Made by a program: the position numbers and the translations under genes | In this document: positions 53,943 through 64,000 of the stretch, one piece after another | Numbering within the stretch: position 1 is the first letter of the stretch | Layout: each line of letters starts with the position of its first letter | Assembly: GCF_023091745.1 (NCBI RefSeq) | Contig: NC_068920.1 | Coordinates: forward strand, 149,139,622-149,203,621 | Direction of reading: 5' to 3' | DNA: 64,000 bases | DNA from: Budorcas taxicolor | Taxonomy: Eukaryota; Chordata; Mammalia; Artiodactyla; Bovidae | The notes under the pieces: generated by a model | Told to the model about the DNA's origin: nothing | Database searches by the model: none | Seen by the model: the letters and a program-made list of their open reading frames with translations, nothing else

Positions 53943-54173
53943 AAATAAGGGAAAGAAAGAAAGTGAAGTCGCTCCATCATGTCCAACTCTTTGCTACCCC
54001 ATGGACAGTAGCCTGCACTAGGCTCCTCTGTCCATGAGATTTTCTAGGCAAGAGTAATGGAGTGGGTTGCCATTTCCTTCTCCAGGGAATCTTCCCAACC
54101 CTGGGATCTAACCCAGGTCTCCCGCATTGTAGACAGACGCTTTACCATCTGAGCCACCAGGGAAAAAATAAGG
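53943..54173 (-). mobile_element. Bov-tA SINE with 8-bp duplication
   Basis: SINE at 53951-54165; AAAGTGAAGTCGCTCCATC tail, head ACCATCTGAGCCACCAGGG. AAATAAGG lies at 53943-53950 and 54166-54173. Confidence 0.93.
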
Positions 54174-54379
54174 ACACATTACTATCAACTTGATTTGACT
54201 CATGTTAACCCAGCTGTGGGGAAGAAATATCTTTTTTAATTTCTTCATAACCTTCTTGGAGCTTGTCTTTTTTATACCCTATAGACTTAGAATAAGCATG
54301 TTTGTATTACACAATGACATCGCACTGTATATATACTATCTGTAAAGTATTATCAGGCTTTTGTATTAACAATTTCATT
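54174..54379. other. Short AT-rich spacer
   Basis: No recognised element. Confidence 0.4.
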
Positions 54380-54640
54380 ATCACGTTCACTATAGGTGTG
54401 TTACAATGTTTAGATAATGTTCATTGTTGTTTCAGTGGCTGGGCCATTCCATCAAATGGGTGTCATATTTTTCTTGATATAGCCTTAAAGAAGATTGCAG
54501 TTGATTAATATTTGTTGTTGTTTTTATTTTAAGAAACACTTCAATGAACATCTTTGTGTATACATATTTTGGCACTTCTAATAATTTTCTTAGTATAAAT
54601 CCCTAGAGTCAGGTCAAAGCAACAACATTTTTAAAGCTTT
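54380..54640 (-). mobile_element. Ancient L1 ORF2/3' fragment, antisense
   Basis: CTTCAATGAACATCTTTGTG, TATACATATTTTGGCACTTC and AGTATAAATCCCTAGAGTC match the antisense of the L1 block that encodes the ORF2 C-terminus. The left part is weaker. Confidence 0.55.
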
Positions 54641-55137
54641 TGATGCAATCTGTAGAGAAGTTACAGCAAATTATTTTCCTACAGTCTGCGTGCAAGCATG
54701 CCATCCCTCCTCACCCTCTTCGACACTGTATATTTTTATTCTGTCTCCCCACTGTCACGTTCAGCAGTACAAAAAAAGAGTAGCTTGCTCTTGTCTTAAT
54801 TCCGCCTACCCCTTTCACGCTGTCCTCAACACCATACAAACTCAGCACAAGACTTCAGAATATTTGGACTTTACGTTAGACATTTTTTCACCCTATATCT
54901 TTAAATGTTTTCTTTCCAAGCTACTTTCCATTTTCTGCCTCACTCGCTTCTGAATGACCAGCACTTACTTCAAACAGAAAGCCTAAAGAATGGAACTTGA
55001 GAACTGCAGTTTGCTGGTTGTCTCTCTGCTCAGTAGCAGAGAACAGCAGAAAGAGAAGAGACGGTGTCCCAGACCCCCGCCTCATACAGTTCCTAGAAAC
55101 AGATACTGAAGTTCAGAGAAAAACATAATTCAACGGG
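54641..55137. other. Single-copy or decayed repeat
   Basis: No confident assignment. Confidence 0.4.
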
Positions 55138-56155
55138 ATACAAACACCCCAGTGTCCATTGGACTGTTGACAATAGCCAGGACATGGAAGCAACCTAAAT
55201 GTCCATTGACAGATGAATGGATAGAGGTGTGGCTCATATATACAGTGGAATACCACTCAGCCATAAAAAAGAAGGAAATAATACCATTTCTAGCAACACA
55301 GACAGACTTAGAGATTCTCATACTAAGTGAGGCAAACCAGACAGAGCAAGACAAAATATATATTATCACATACGTGGAATCTAAAAGAAAAAGAAATAAA
55401 AGATGCAAATTAACTTATTTCCAAAACAGAAGTAGACTCACAGACACAGAAAGAAACCTTTTGTTGGTTACCAAAAGGAACAAGGAGATGGGAGGAAGGG
55501 TAAATGAGAAGGTTGGGATTAATATATACATGCTGCTGTGTATAAGATAGGGAGCCAAAAATGATCTGTAGCCTAAGAACCTAGACTCAATATTATGCAA
55601 CGATCTGTAAGAGAAAAGAATGTGAAAAAGAATATATATGTGTATATATATGCCATAAAGAAGGCAGATTGCCAAAGAATTGATGCCTTCGAACTGTGGT
55701 GCTGGAGAAGATTCCTGAAAGTCCTTTGGACAGCACGGAGATCCAACCAGTCCATCTTAAGGGAGATCAACCTTTAATATTCACTGAAAGACTGATGCTG
55801 AAGCTGAAGCTCCAGTATTTTGGTCACCTGATTCGAACAGATGGCTCGTTGGAAAAGTCCCTGATGCTGAGAAAGCCTGAGGGCACAAGGAGAAGAGGGT
55901 ATCAGAGGATGAGATGTCTGGACGGCACCTCTGATGCAATGAACATGAACTTGAGCAAACTCTGGAAGACGGTGAGGGAAAGGGAGGCTTGGTGTGCTAC
56001 AGTCCATGGGGTCACAAAGAGTCAGACACGACTGGGTGACTGAACAACAACATCAAATATACATGTGTATATATATATATGCATTACTTTGCTGTACACC
56101 TAAAACTTACATGATATTGTTAATCAACTATACTTCAATAAAAGTTTTGAAAATA
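55138..56155 (+). mobile_element. L1 3' end split by a BovB insertion
   Basis: Left part: GACAATAGCCAGGACATGG, GTCCATTGACAGATGAATGG, GAATACCACTCAGCCATAAA, AGACTCACAGACACAG. After the BovB (55656-56053) the 3' UTR resumes: ATTACTTTGCTGTACACC, AATCAACTATACTTCAATAA. A similar AT-rich ATATA(C/T)ATGTGTATATATAT tract is on both sides of the BovB, as expected for a duplicated target. Confidence 0.86.
55656..56053 (+). mobile_element. BovB LINE 3' fragment nested in L1
   Basis: From AGAAGGCAGATTGCCAAAG (the WTVKKAECQR region) to GACTGGGTGACTGAACAACAAC. The C-terminal frame keeps FELWCWRR and a long run to 56043 after one frameshift. CAA tail, TAATATTCA tract: older class. Confidence 0.94.
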
Positions 56156-56985
56156 TAAATAAATAATATGCTTTAAAAATGGAAAAAAGAATGGATACCC
56201 AGGTTTCTTGGCACCTAAATTTCTCCATATTGAACAAGGCACAGGCCAGGCAATGTCTGAGCCCAGCAGCTCTGTGGTAGTCCTTTTATTGGAAATAATT
56301 GTCTATCTTTATTTTCTGTTAGTGATTATCCATTCAAAATGTATATTTGGTGGTTTTGATAATATTGACTCATTTTCCAGAAGATGATGTAGTGGGTGCA
56401 TTTCCCTTCACTTTCGATGAAGAGTTTCTCCTGAGCAGGTTGCTCCTCTTTCTAGGATTCCTGCCCCAGGAGTGACTGAGAAAATGCATGGAAGGTTTGG
56501 CAACTAATGTGCAAACAAGCCCTGTCAGTGAGGCTCACAGTTAGGTGAACATCTCTAACTTCAGCTTCAGCCTCGCGAAGATCAGCACATGAGGAGGTGA
56601 GGAGATACAGGACTTGGAGTGAGGTAAATACTGCTCCATCCTGGAGTAAAGGATACGGCCAGTCAGTTGACACCTGTGGTATCTATCTGGTTAAATGTTG
56701 AAGCCCTGAGCTGCTTTCACCAAGGAAGATTGTTAATGTCCCAATGGGGCTCCCTTATCATTTCAGAAATGAACTTATTTTTTCAAGCTCTAACACATAG
56801 AAACAGGTTAAATCCCACAGATTTTAAAGAACTCTTCCAGCATTTACAGTATAGGAAACAGAAGGTTTACCACGGGTCAAGTAGGGGCCATTGGAGAAAA
56901 AACCCCCCAGGGATGCTTGTCTTAATCACACTTTAGAGAGGAAATTGACTTTAGAACCACTGTATAGATGGTTGTACCAGAAATT
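56156..56985. other. Single-copy sequence
   Basis: No repeat or gene recognised in about 830 bases. Confidence 0.45.
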
Positions 56986-57105
56986 GTACCTGAATAGGGT
57001 TAATAAAATGTGTTTTTCATATTTATAATAACCAAGGCTTGGAAACAACCTAAGTGTCCATTGACAGATGAATGGATAAAGAAGATGTGGTATTTACATT
57101 ACCAG

Positions 57106-57138
57106 GGGTTTCCCAGGTGGCCCAGGAGTAAAGAATAC
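57106..57138 (+). mobile_element. Orphan tRNA-like SINE head inside L1
   Basis: GGGTTTCCCAGGTGGCCCAG and GAGTAAAGAATACA sit inside the L1 text where TATACACAATGGAATATTA is expected. Only the first 30-odd bases of a Bov-tA are present. Confidence 0.65.
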
Positions 57139-57545
57139 ACATTGGAATATTATCCGTCTATCAGTCATAAAAAAGAATGAAATGTTGCCATTTGCAGCGA
57201 CATGGATGGTCCTAGAGTCTGTTATACTAAATGAAGTAGTCAGACAGAGAAAGACAGACACCATCATGGAATCATTCTATGTTGACTCTAAAACATGATA
57301 CAAATAAACTTACCCATGAAACAGAAATAGACTCACAGACATGGAGAGCAGACTTGTGGTTGCTGAAGGGGAAAGGCAGAGGGGGAGAGAGAAATTAGAA
57401 GCTCGGGTCTAGCAGATATGTAGCACTGTGCATAGAACAGATAAACAACAAGGTCCTACCTTATAGCTCGGGTAACTATATTAAGTGTCCTGTAATAAGC
57501 CATAATGGAACAGAATATAAAAAAGAATATATATGTATGTAATGT

Positions 57546-57765
57546 GCATTGTGCTTAGTTGCTCAGGTGTGTCCGACTCCTTGCTATCCTTTGAACTTGT
57601 AGTCGGCCAGGCTCCTCTGTCTATGGGATTTCCCAGGCAAGAATACTGGAGTGGGTTGCCATTCCCTTCTCCAGGGAATCTTCCCGACCCAGGGATCGAA
57701 CCCAGGTCTCCTGCGTCTCCTGTAATGTAGGAGAATTCTTTACCTGTTGACCATCGGGGAAGCCC
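57546..57765 (-). mobile_element. Bov-tA SINE nested in L1
   Basis: The plus strand reads GTGCTTAGTTGCTCAGGTG, CAAGAATACTGGAGTGGG, GATCGAACCCAGGTCTCC, head ACCTGTTGACCATCGGGGAAG. ATGTATG at 57535-57541 and about 57767-57773 may be the duplication. Confidence 0.93.
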
Positions 57766-57822
57766 CATGTATGCATATAACTAAATCACTTTGCTGTCAC
57801 CAAAAACTAATGCAATATCGGA

Positions 57823-58191
57823 GGGTCTCACACAGCTCCACTTCGCCATGAGTGACCCTGGGCATGCCCAGTGAACCACATGCATTCCAGAGCACAGCTT
57901 CTGACGAGGTCATCACAGAAACACTGAGGACTTGAGCACCAGGGCAGCACGGCCCAGGAAACTGCCCCTAGGCTGTGGTCCAGGAGACGAGGGCTCTGTC
58001 TCTGGTCCTCTCCATCCCTCCAGGATGAGGAAGCAGCCCTGGCTCCAAGACATGCCAGCCCATTGCTGAAGGATGCTCCTCAGTGGTTCCCCATGAGGCC
58101 CAGGCCCTCTGGCTTCCAGAAGGATGGGCACGCAGCCTTTCAAGACACGCGGACAATTTATAGCACTTACGAGGTTTCATACTCATTTTAG
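57823..58191. other. GC-richer single-copy sequence
   Basis: No recognised element or exon. Confidence 0.45.
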
Positions 58192-58513
58192 GCTTCCCTC
58201 ATAGATCAGTTGGTAAAGAATCTGCCTGCAATGCAGGAGACCCCAGTTCAGTTTCTCAGTCAGGATGATCCGCTGGAGAAGGGATAGGCTACCCACTCCA
58301 GTATCCTTGGGCTTCCCTTGTGGCTCAGCTGGTAAAGAATCCGCCTGCAATGTGGAAGACCTGGGTTTGATCCCTGGGTTGGGAAGAGCCCCTGGAGAAG
58401 GGAAAGGCTACCCACTCTACTATTCTGGCCTGGAGAATTCCATGGACTAAGTCCATGGGGTCGCAAAGAGTCAAACATGACTGAGCGACTTTCACTTTCA
58501 CTTTCAAGCTCAT
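58192..58513 (+). mobile_element. Dimeric Bov-tA SINE (head and partial body, then complete unit)
   Basis: First unit: GGCTTCCCTCATAGATCAG, GCAATGCAGGAGACCCC, to CCACTCCAGTATCC. At TTGGGCTTCCCTTGTGGC (about 58307) a second head begins and runs to GACTGAGCGACTTTCACTTTC. The fusion point in CAGTAT-CTTGGGCTT is the known recurring Bov-tA dimer junction. Confidence 0.92.
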
Positions 58514-59308
58514 CTCAGAGTTTCTTTTGCCAAGTCTGCATCTCCGGTAGGGCCTCTCCTCCCTGGGGCGTAAGTATCCTTGGGATGACCTGGGCTCTGG
58601 CAGGGCTTTTGCTGCCCCGGTGACACCTGTTGTTGAGGACAAAGGTAGGGATTTCTCCTGGAGGAGACCTTGGGGGCAGAGAGGGCATTCAGATTCCCAG
58701 CGTCTGGAAGGAGAAGCGGGCTCACTGTGTAGAATGGGTACTGCTGCACTGAACAAGCAAGATCAAACACGAGGCCAGGGACCAGAAGACAGAAACAAAG
58801 AGGGAAGAAAGGTTTTCCATGTTGAAAAGCAAAGAAATCAAAGAGCCCTCTAGCCTGGCACAAAGCCTCCTGACAATGAAAAGCAGAATAAGAACTGGCC
58901 CTCGCCTGGGGAATTCAGAGAAGTTAGAGTGAAGGGAGCATCTCCTCAGGGACACAGAGCAGACTCTCCTGGGAGCCAAGGCCAGCATGCTCCGAGCAGA
59001 CCCGGGTCCGCCAGGCAACTGGTTTCTGCTGATGAGTTTCTCCAAGCAACAAAGCGCCCCAAGGTCACCCCGCCACGCTCCTCAGGAGGGTGTGCTCTTT
59101 CTTCCGTCTTCCCAGCGCTGGGAACATGAATGCTTGCTGTCATAGGCCTGTCAAACTTACTTTACAGTATCCTCATGTTCAAATACACAGGCCCCTGATT
59201 TCCTTAAAACCCTAGAAATTATAACACGAAACACATGATAAATGCCCGTTTCATATGTGCCGGTAATCTTAGCAAATAATTCTACTATTGCTGATTTTAA
59301 TTTGGCTT
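58514..59308. other. GC-richer single-copy sequence
   Basis: No family recognised. Overlapping frames on both strands (58510-59143) reflect low stop-codon density in GC-rich DNA; no domain seen. Confidence 0.4.
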
Positions 59309-59432
59309 GACCTACTCCCATATTCTTGCCTGGAGAATTCAATGGACTTAGAGCCTGGTGGGCTACAGTCCATGGAGTCATAGAGTCAGACATCACTGAG
59401 CAACAAACACTTTTCACTTTTTACTTTAACTT
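59309..59432 (+). mobile_element. Bov-tA/Bov-A SINE 3' fragment
   Basis: CCTACTCCCATATTCTTGCC to GTCAGACATCACTGAGC and a CACTTTTCACTTTTTACTTT tail. 5'-truncated. Confidence 0.9.
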
Positions 59433-61319
59433 TTAATTAAGGCAGGATTTGAAGTATTGATGACATATCAAATTCTTACCTTGGATTTTTTTCTTAAAGT
59501 AGACATATGTTTTAAGTGACCCACTCTCCAAGTAGTTACATAAATACTTTCAAAATAATTATTTTGGGGTCCCAAAATTCTTTTTTCTCACCTATACAGA
59601 TACAAAATTCAGCTTTTGACATTCAGAGAAAATCCATCAAATCGGAATCACTAATGCCTGAAAAGGAAGAGTTTTGGTTTGGCAGGGGGTGAGGGGGTGT
59701 GCTGGTCTAGAAGTTAGCAGAAATGGTCTGGGGAGGATGAGTGAGCTGGGCTTCCTCAAATAAATGTCTTTACCTCTCTGAGTCATAGTTCTCTATGTGT
59801 TAAATCAGGGAATCAGAGCATAACTCAAGAGTTTTCAAACTTTCAAAGAAATCTTTAACCCTCTTTGCATATACCAAAATATCTGCAGAGAAGTCTAGTT
59901 TTAAAATGAGGAACTGTGGGGGCTTCACTTTTTCTCCCAGAGCAGCCTTGAAAAGACTCCTGGACAGCTGAAAGACCCCCACATAGCAGTTTGCCAAGCA
60001 CAGGGTAGCTGCCTTGACCTCTTGTCGGGCAGTCTGTGGTGCATGGTCAGGGGCTACATTCCTGCAAGAACGACAAGCTGCAGATCACTGCGTGTGCATC
60101 CCCCTCTGAGACAGGAGGGTGACCAGCCTGAGGAAGTGCTCCTGGTCATTATGAGAGTCAAGAGTGACAGATCACCCAAGAAAACTTGCAGTAATGGGAA
60201 AGAGTACGTAACTCCTGCTCTTAAGTAAAACTAGAAAGAATTTCACTTCCTTAGGCTTCCCTCTGCCCAGCTCTAAAATGAGAGATCAGATTAGGTGATC
60301 ATTAATTAATATCTTGTTACTCTAGCACAATGTATTAAACATGACGATTTCATTTGCTTTTTCCATCTCTATGGTACCATTCCTAGCTTCATTTTCTGGC
60401 TGAAGAGACAAGCTTGGAGGATTGGGAAGGTTGACCGGCGACACCTCGCAGATGGTTCTAACCCCTCATTCCTGTAATTCCTGACCCAGTGCTTGTCTAT
60501 CACCCTCAAATACTTCCTCTCTCCACCATGCACGGTAGCTTCAAGCTCTGTAATTCTATGATTCTCCAAAATATTGTCCTCACGTTCTTATCGTGGAGAG
60601 TTGCAGCTTTGCACATGGATGTGAAGCCAATAATTTGCAGATTCCAGCATATTGTGAGTGACCACAGCACTCCCTTCTTGGGTGAGCACACATGAAATAC
60701 GAGCATTCCTAACCCTCAGCAGCTGGACCCCAGAGCAGACTGCATCTTCAGGCAGGCTCTTCAAGGTGTTTCTGTCACGTCTTCCAGGGCCCTCTTGATC
60801 CCTCTACTCCAGACATGGCGGGGCTTCCTCCGCTCTGTTGAGATCTCTCGGGAACACGCTCTCAATCCTCATCACACCTGGACTGGATATTACAGCACAA
60901 CTTCAGTTTCCCGTTTTCCTCTCTTGTTCATGTTAATTTCACTGATTGCCCCCTTATCACTTAATACATTTTCCTCGTTATTGGCATCTGGGCTGATGGC
61001 TGTAACACAAACACTGAAAGACCAAATCAAGATTTAAAAAAAAAAAAAAGAGCAAAATATTCCTGTTTCAGATGGAGAAGCAGATGGGGCTCTTGGCACT
61101 TCAGAGGATTTAAATTGACCCTCTGCACCACGCAGGGGAAGACAGACTGTCACTGCTGACAAGGAAGCATGCAGAGACCTGCTTTCCAATCGAACATAGC
61201 AGCATTTCAGAGCTTTTTTCTCTTGATGGTGCAGGACAAGAAGAAACCATATGATTTATCCTCACTCTCTGGGAACCTGCAAGTGTGGCGGTGAGACCAA
61301 GAAAACCCTGGGTGCAGAC
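59433..61319. other. 1.9 kb of single-copy sequence
   Basis: No young repeat. A faint MIR-like CTTTACCTCTCTGAGTCATAG lies near 59769. A G-rich pair of runs is near 59683-59698 and poly-A at 61036-61050. Frames of 60-80 codons have no family signature. Confidence 0.45.
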
Positions 61320-61475
61320 ATGGCACTACCCCTGCTTCTACCTTGGCAGTGTGGACCCATTGACCTCCGAGCCTCAGTTTTGCCATGTGAAGATGGTAAT
61401 AAAAACACCTGCCTCTCATCAATATTACATGAAGGGAGGTGAGTGCAGGTCAAAGTGCCCAGCACATAATATAAT
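61320..61475 (+). mobile_element. MIR SINE, right half
   Basis: GACCTCCGAGCCTCAGTTTTG, CATGTGAAGATGGTAATAAA, AACACCTGCCTCTCATCAAT and CAAAGTGCCCAGCACATAAT follow the MIR core-to-3' order closely. Confidence 0.75.
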
Positions 61476-62278
61476 ATACTTGGATTCTTTTCCCTTTTTT
61501 CACACGGTCAGAGATGTGAATTTTTGGAATCTCTCTTTTCACAACTTTCTCTTTCACAGCTGGTAAAGATAAGGACCAGGTGGGTAGTTCTGACCTTCCC
61601 TTGGATGACATTTATGAAATAAGCATGATCTATACATAGGACAAGTGTGATCGGCATTTGAGACAGGAGTTCCTTATTTTAAACAGGTTTTGAGCTTGCC
61701 TGCAAATCTTTAAAATATGGGAAACTTGGACAACCTTTAGTAACAAATCTTGAAGCTGTCCTCCTGTTCAGTTATCAAAATATGTTCCAAATCTCGATGT
61801 CTATCCATTTTCAGCTATTCTGAGCACTGACTTCTTTTGATTGGTGTGAACTGTTCATTTTAATAATAAAAAAATTTTTTGCTTCAAACAAATCATACTA
61901 AAAAAAATTGGCGTACACCAAGATAGCTAAATTAGTCAAAGGATTACTTGGTGATACAATACTACAAAGAAAGAAAATCCATTTGGGAGATTTATAAATC
62001 AAAGCGTGTATTAGAAAGACTGTGAGAGAAGAAAAAGGGGTACAAAGAGAAAACGCAGTGAGAAGAAGAGAGAAAAACCTGGTGAACGCGTCCTCTGAAC
62101 TTGCTGCTGGACATCTTACTTCTCTGTTCCAGCCCCTCCGTAGGTGCCTTGCTGGCCACAAGATGCATTCAATTCCCAAGGTACAGCGCACAGCGACTTT
62201 TCTAATTAGTCTGCCCTAACCTTGTGCAGCTCAAATTTTTGCTAAAATGTATTCGTTCTCACTAGCTCTCAAATAACT
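61476..62278. other. Single-copy AT-rich sequence
   Basis: No recognised element in about 800 bases. Confidence 0.45.
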
Positions 62279-62479
62279 TTTTAAAAAATTTAGTTGGCTG
62301 TGTTGGGTCTCCGTGGTGGCGTGCGGCATCTTTGGTTGTGGCACAAGGATGAACTCTCTAGTTGCCATGCCTGGGCTCTGTTGCTCCATGGCGTGTAGGA
62401 TCTTAGTCTTTCCACCATGGAGCAAATCCCCTGCGTTGCAAGGCACATTCTTAACCACTGGATTACCAGGGAAGTCCCT
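62279..62479 (-). mobile_element. CHR-type SINE
   Basis: The plus strand reads TTAGTTGGCTGTGTTGGGTC (A-tail side), GGCATCTTTGGTTGTGGC, and ends with the head TTAACCACTGGATTACCAGG then GAAGTCCC. Confidence 0.85.
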
Positions 62480-63225
62480 CGACTCAACTTTTAATAATTC
62501 CCCACATGTTCCTTCAGTCATGATCTGAGTCTCCAAACCATTCTCACTGCCCAGATGACGCTCAGCCTAGTACCTGCAACTTGCACGTGTGTGTCTGCTG
62601 TTTATCCACACCAAAAGCTTAAAAATCACTGTGTGCAAGTCACTAGGATACAGACCACAAAAAATCTCAGAAGTTCCACTTACTTCAAGAAGCGGCAGGA
62701 AGAAGAGAGGCTAAGAATAGGACGATTAGATACTCACACAGAGAGGTAGATTCCTGTCCACTCTCCCTGAGCCTGAGGCACCTACACCCCTCTATCCACA
62801 TAGGGTACGGGGTGTTCATCCGATGGCGAGATCAAACCAGAGTCTCCAGACCTAGGAGTAAAGAAGATACGGAGGTCACGTAGGAGGCGGGAGACAGAAA
62901 GAGAGAATGAAGTCTGTATAATGCAGAGAAAGTCCTCCCAAGACCCTTCTCTCTTTGACTCCCAGCACACCACAGGAGGAGATGGGGAAAACAAGCTCCT
63001 GAGAATGGATGTGCCTGAGGGAAGAAACATAGCTCCAAGGACACAATCCTAGCACGGATTACTCTAAGTGAAACTGGCTAATTACTAAGCCATACACTCC
63101 GAATTTCAGATCGACTGTTTAGTACATGACTCTTAAACCTAAGCAGAACACCAAGAAACACTAGATGTTTGAGGAATTGGAGACAAATCAAAGCTTCAGA
63201 ACAAGGGAAAAAATATTAAATAAAA
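62480..63225. other. Single-copy sequence
   Basis: No recognised element or exon. Confidence 0.45.
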
Positions 63226-63640
63226 TTTTAAAGTTTATTCTGCAATGAGCAGAAGATATGTTTAATTAATATGCTCAAAGAGATAAGATATTACAACAAT
63301 GAAACAAGAACAGAATGCTGTTAAATGAGATCAGAGAACAGAACTCTTAGAGAATAAAATAATTCAGAAAGTTAAAAACACAAAGGATTGAAAGGAAAAT
63401 TTGAGAAAATCTCCCAGAAAAATGTAATAGAACTTCCAGGAAATGGAAAATAAAAGATAAGAAATTAATAAGATTTGTCTGAGAAACCAAATTTTTCAAT
63501 AACAGGAGTTCCAGAAAATCCAAATAGAGTAAATTGAAGAGAAGAATTATTAAAGAAATAATAAAAGAAAATGTCTCAGAACCAAAGAACTTCAGTTCTT
63601 GTTGAGTAGACTGTGGTAGGATGGATAATAGCAACCCCTG
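63226..63640 (+). mobile_element. Ancient L1 (ORF1-proximal) fragment
   Basis: AACAGGAGTTCCAGAAAATCC, GAAGAGAAGAATTATTAAAG and AATGTCTCAGAACCAAAG match the L1M block before or within ORF1, plus strand. No open frame remains. Confidence 0.5.
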
Positions 63641-63650
63641 TCCCCAACCA

Positions 63651-64000
63651 TAGATGGGGAAACAGTGAAAACAGTGACAGACTTTATTTTTTCAGGCTTC
63701 AAAATCACTGCAGCTGGTGACTGCAGCCATGAAATTAAAAGATGCTTGCTCCTTGGAAGAAAAGTTATGACCAACCTAGACAGTATATTAAAAAGCAGAG
63801 ACATTACTTTGCCAATAGAGGTACGTCTAGTCAAAGCTATGGTTTTTCCAGTAGTCCTGTATAAATGTGAGAGTTGGACTACAAAGAAAGCTGAGCACTG
63901 AAGAACTGATGCTTTTGAACTGTAGGTTTGGAGAAGACTCTTGAGAGTCCCTTGGACTACAAGGAGATCCAACCAGTCCATCCTAAAGATCAGTCCTGAA
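63651..64000 (+). mobile_element. BovB LINE, cut by the window edge
   Basis: AGATGGGGAAACAGTGAAAAC begins the copy just after the TSWEID position. It runs through the C-terminal region (frame 63665-63901 with DCSHEIKRCLLLGRKV) to CAGTCCTGAA at the right edge. A TGA replaces a codon after KKAEH (63899-63901). The remainder lies outside the window. Confidence 0.94.

Larger units (their letters stand above)
56990..57822 (+). mobile_element. L1 3' end carrying a SINE and a SINE-head fragment
   Basis: CTTGGAAACAACCTAAGTGTC, GAATATTATCCGTCTATCAG, GCCATTTGCAGCGACATGG, ATAGACTCACAGACATGG and, after the SINE, AATCACTTTGCTGTCACC make a second L1 3' end. It is interrupted at 57106-57138 by a tRNA head and at about 57546-57765 by a Bov-tA. 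Confidence 0.86.

Noticed and set aside
58510..59143. Overlapping frames on both strands as a GC-rich gene
   Set aside because: Low stop density is explained by GC content; no CpG island, domain or splice structure.
1..64000. CRISPR arrays, bacterial operons, ribosome binding sites
   Set aside because: Interspersed repeats are mammalian SINEs and LINEs; no regularly spaced short repeats or prokaryotic gene layout exist.

Overview
The window is nuclear DNA from a ruminant, almost certainly a bovid (cattle, buffalo, sheep or goat group). The evidence is the repeat content. There are many copies of the RTE-type LINE BovB, many tRNA-headed Bov-tA SINEs and headless Bov-A/BOV-A2 SINEs that share the BovB 3' end, CHR-type SINEs, and ruminant L1 3' ends. 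The species cannot be fixed from the sequence alone. I found no intact protein-coding gene, convincing host exon, tRNA, rRNA or CRISPR array. The long open frames are pieces of dead BovB open reading frames or chance frames through SINEs. The window looks intergenic or deep intronic.

Layout. 1-9 kb is mostly single-copy sequence with scattered Bov-tA SINEs, two candidate antisense LTRs (about 2174-2560 and 4802-5275) and a BovB inserted into a SINE (2787-3773). 9-20 kb alternates BovB 3' fragments, Bov-tA/BOV-A2, CHR, MIR and a hAT/MER1-like fragment. 20-25 kb is AT-rich fossil L1 overlain by young SINEs and BovB. 26.5-26.8 kb holds an unusually readable CR1/L3-type LINE 3' end. 31.6-35.7 kb is a BovB cluster: an older plus-strand BovB split by a younger minus-strand BovB and by a Bov-A SINE, followed by a fourth BovB segment with a fold-back 5' end. 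36.0-36.3 kb contains a long imperfect inverted duplication of an L2-like sequence. 39-44.5 kb holds MLT1-type LTRs, L1, L2 and MER5 fossils with several nested SINEs. 48.1-51.1 kb carries the longest BovB (about 3.0 kb, endonuclease plus reverse transcriptase), dead through stops, a 2-bp deletion and loss of RT motif A. 55-58 kb has two L1 3' ends, one split by BovB and one by a SINE. The last 350 bases are a BovB that runs off the window.

The elements work only as parasites of one another. BovB encodes the endonuclease and reverse transcriptase; Bov-tA and Bov-A have BovB-like 3' ends and are generally held to be mobilised by it. Target-site duplications and nesting allow insertions to be ordered in time: ancient L2, MIR, CR1/L3, MLT1 and L1M, then CAA-tailed BovB, then CTGAA-tailed BovB and SINEs, then BOV-A2 and a very short L1-like insertion.

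The most interesting items are the fold-back BovB terminus at 35,625-35,663, the L2-like inverted duplication at 36,014-36,287, the CR1/L3 fossil at 26,485-26,760, a 57-bp retroinsertion with a perfect 14-bp duplication at 44,579-44,635, the BovB-in-BovB cluster, and a homeodomain/octamer motif cluster at 437-624 that may be a conserved enhancer. None has been tested by alignment, so identities described here are by eye.
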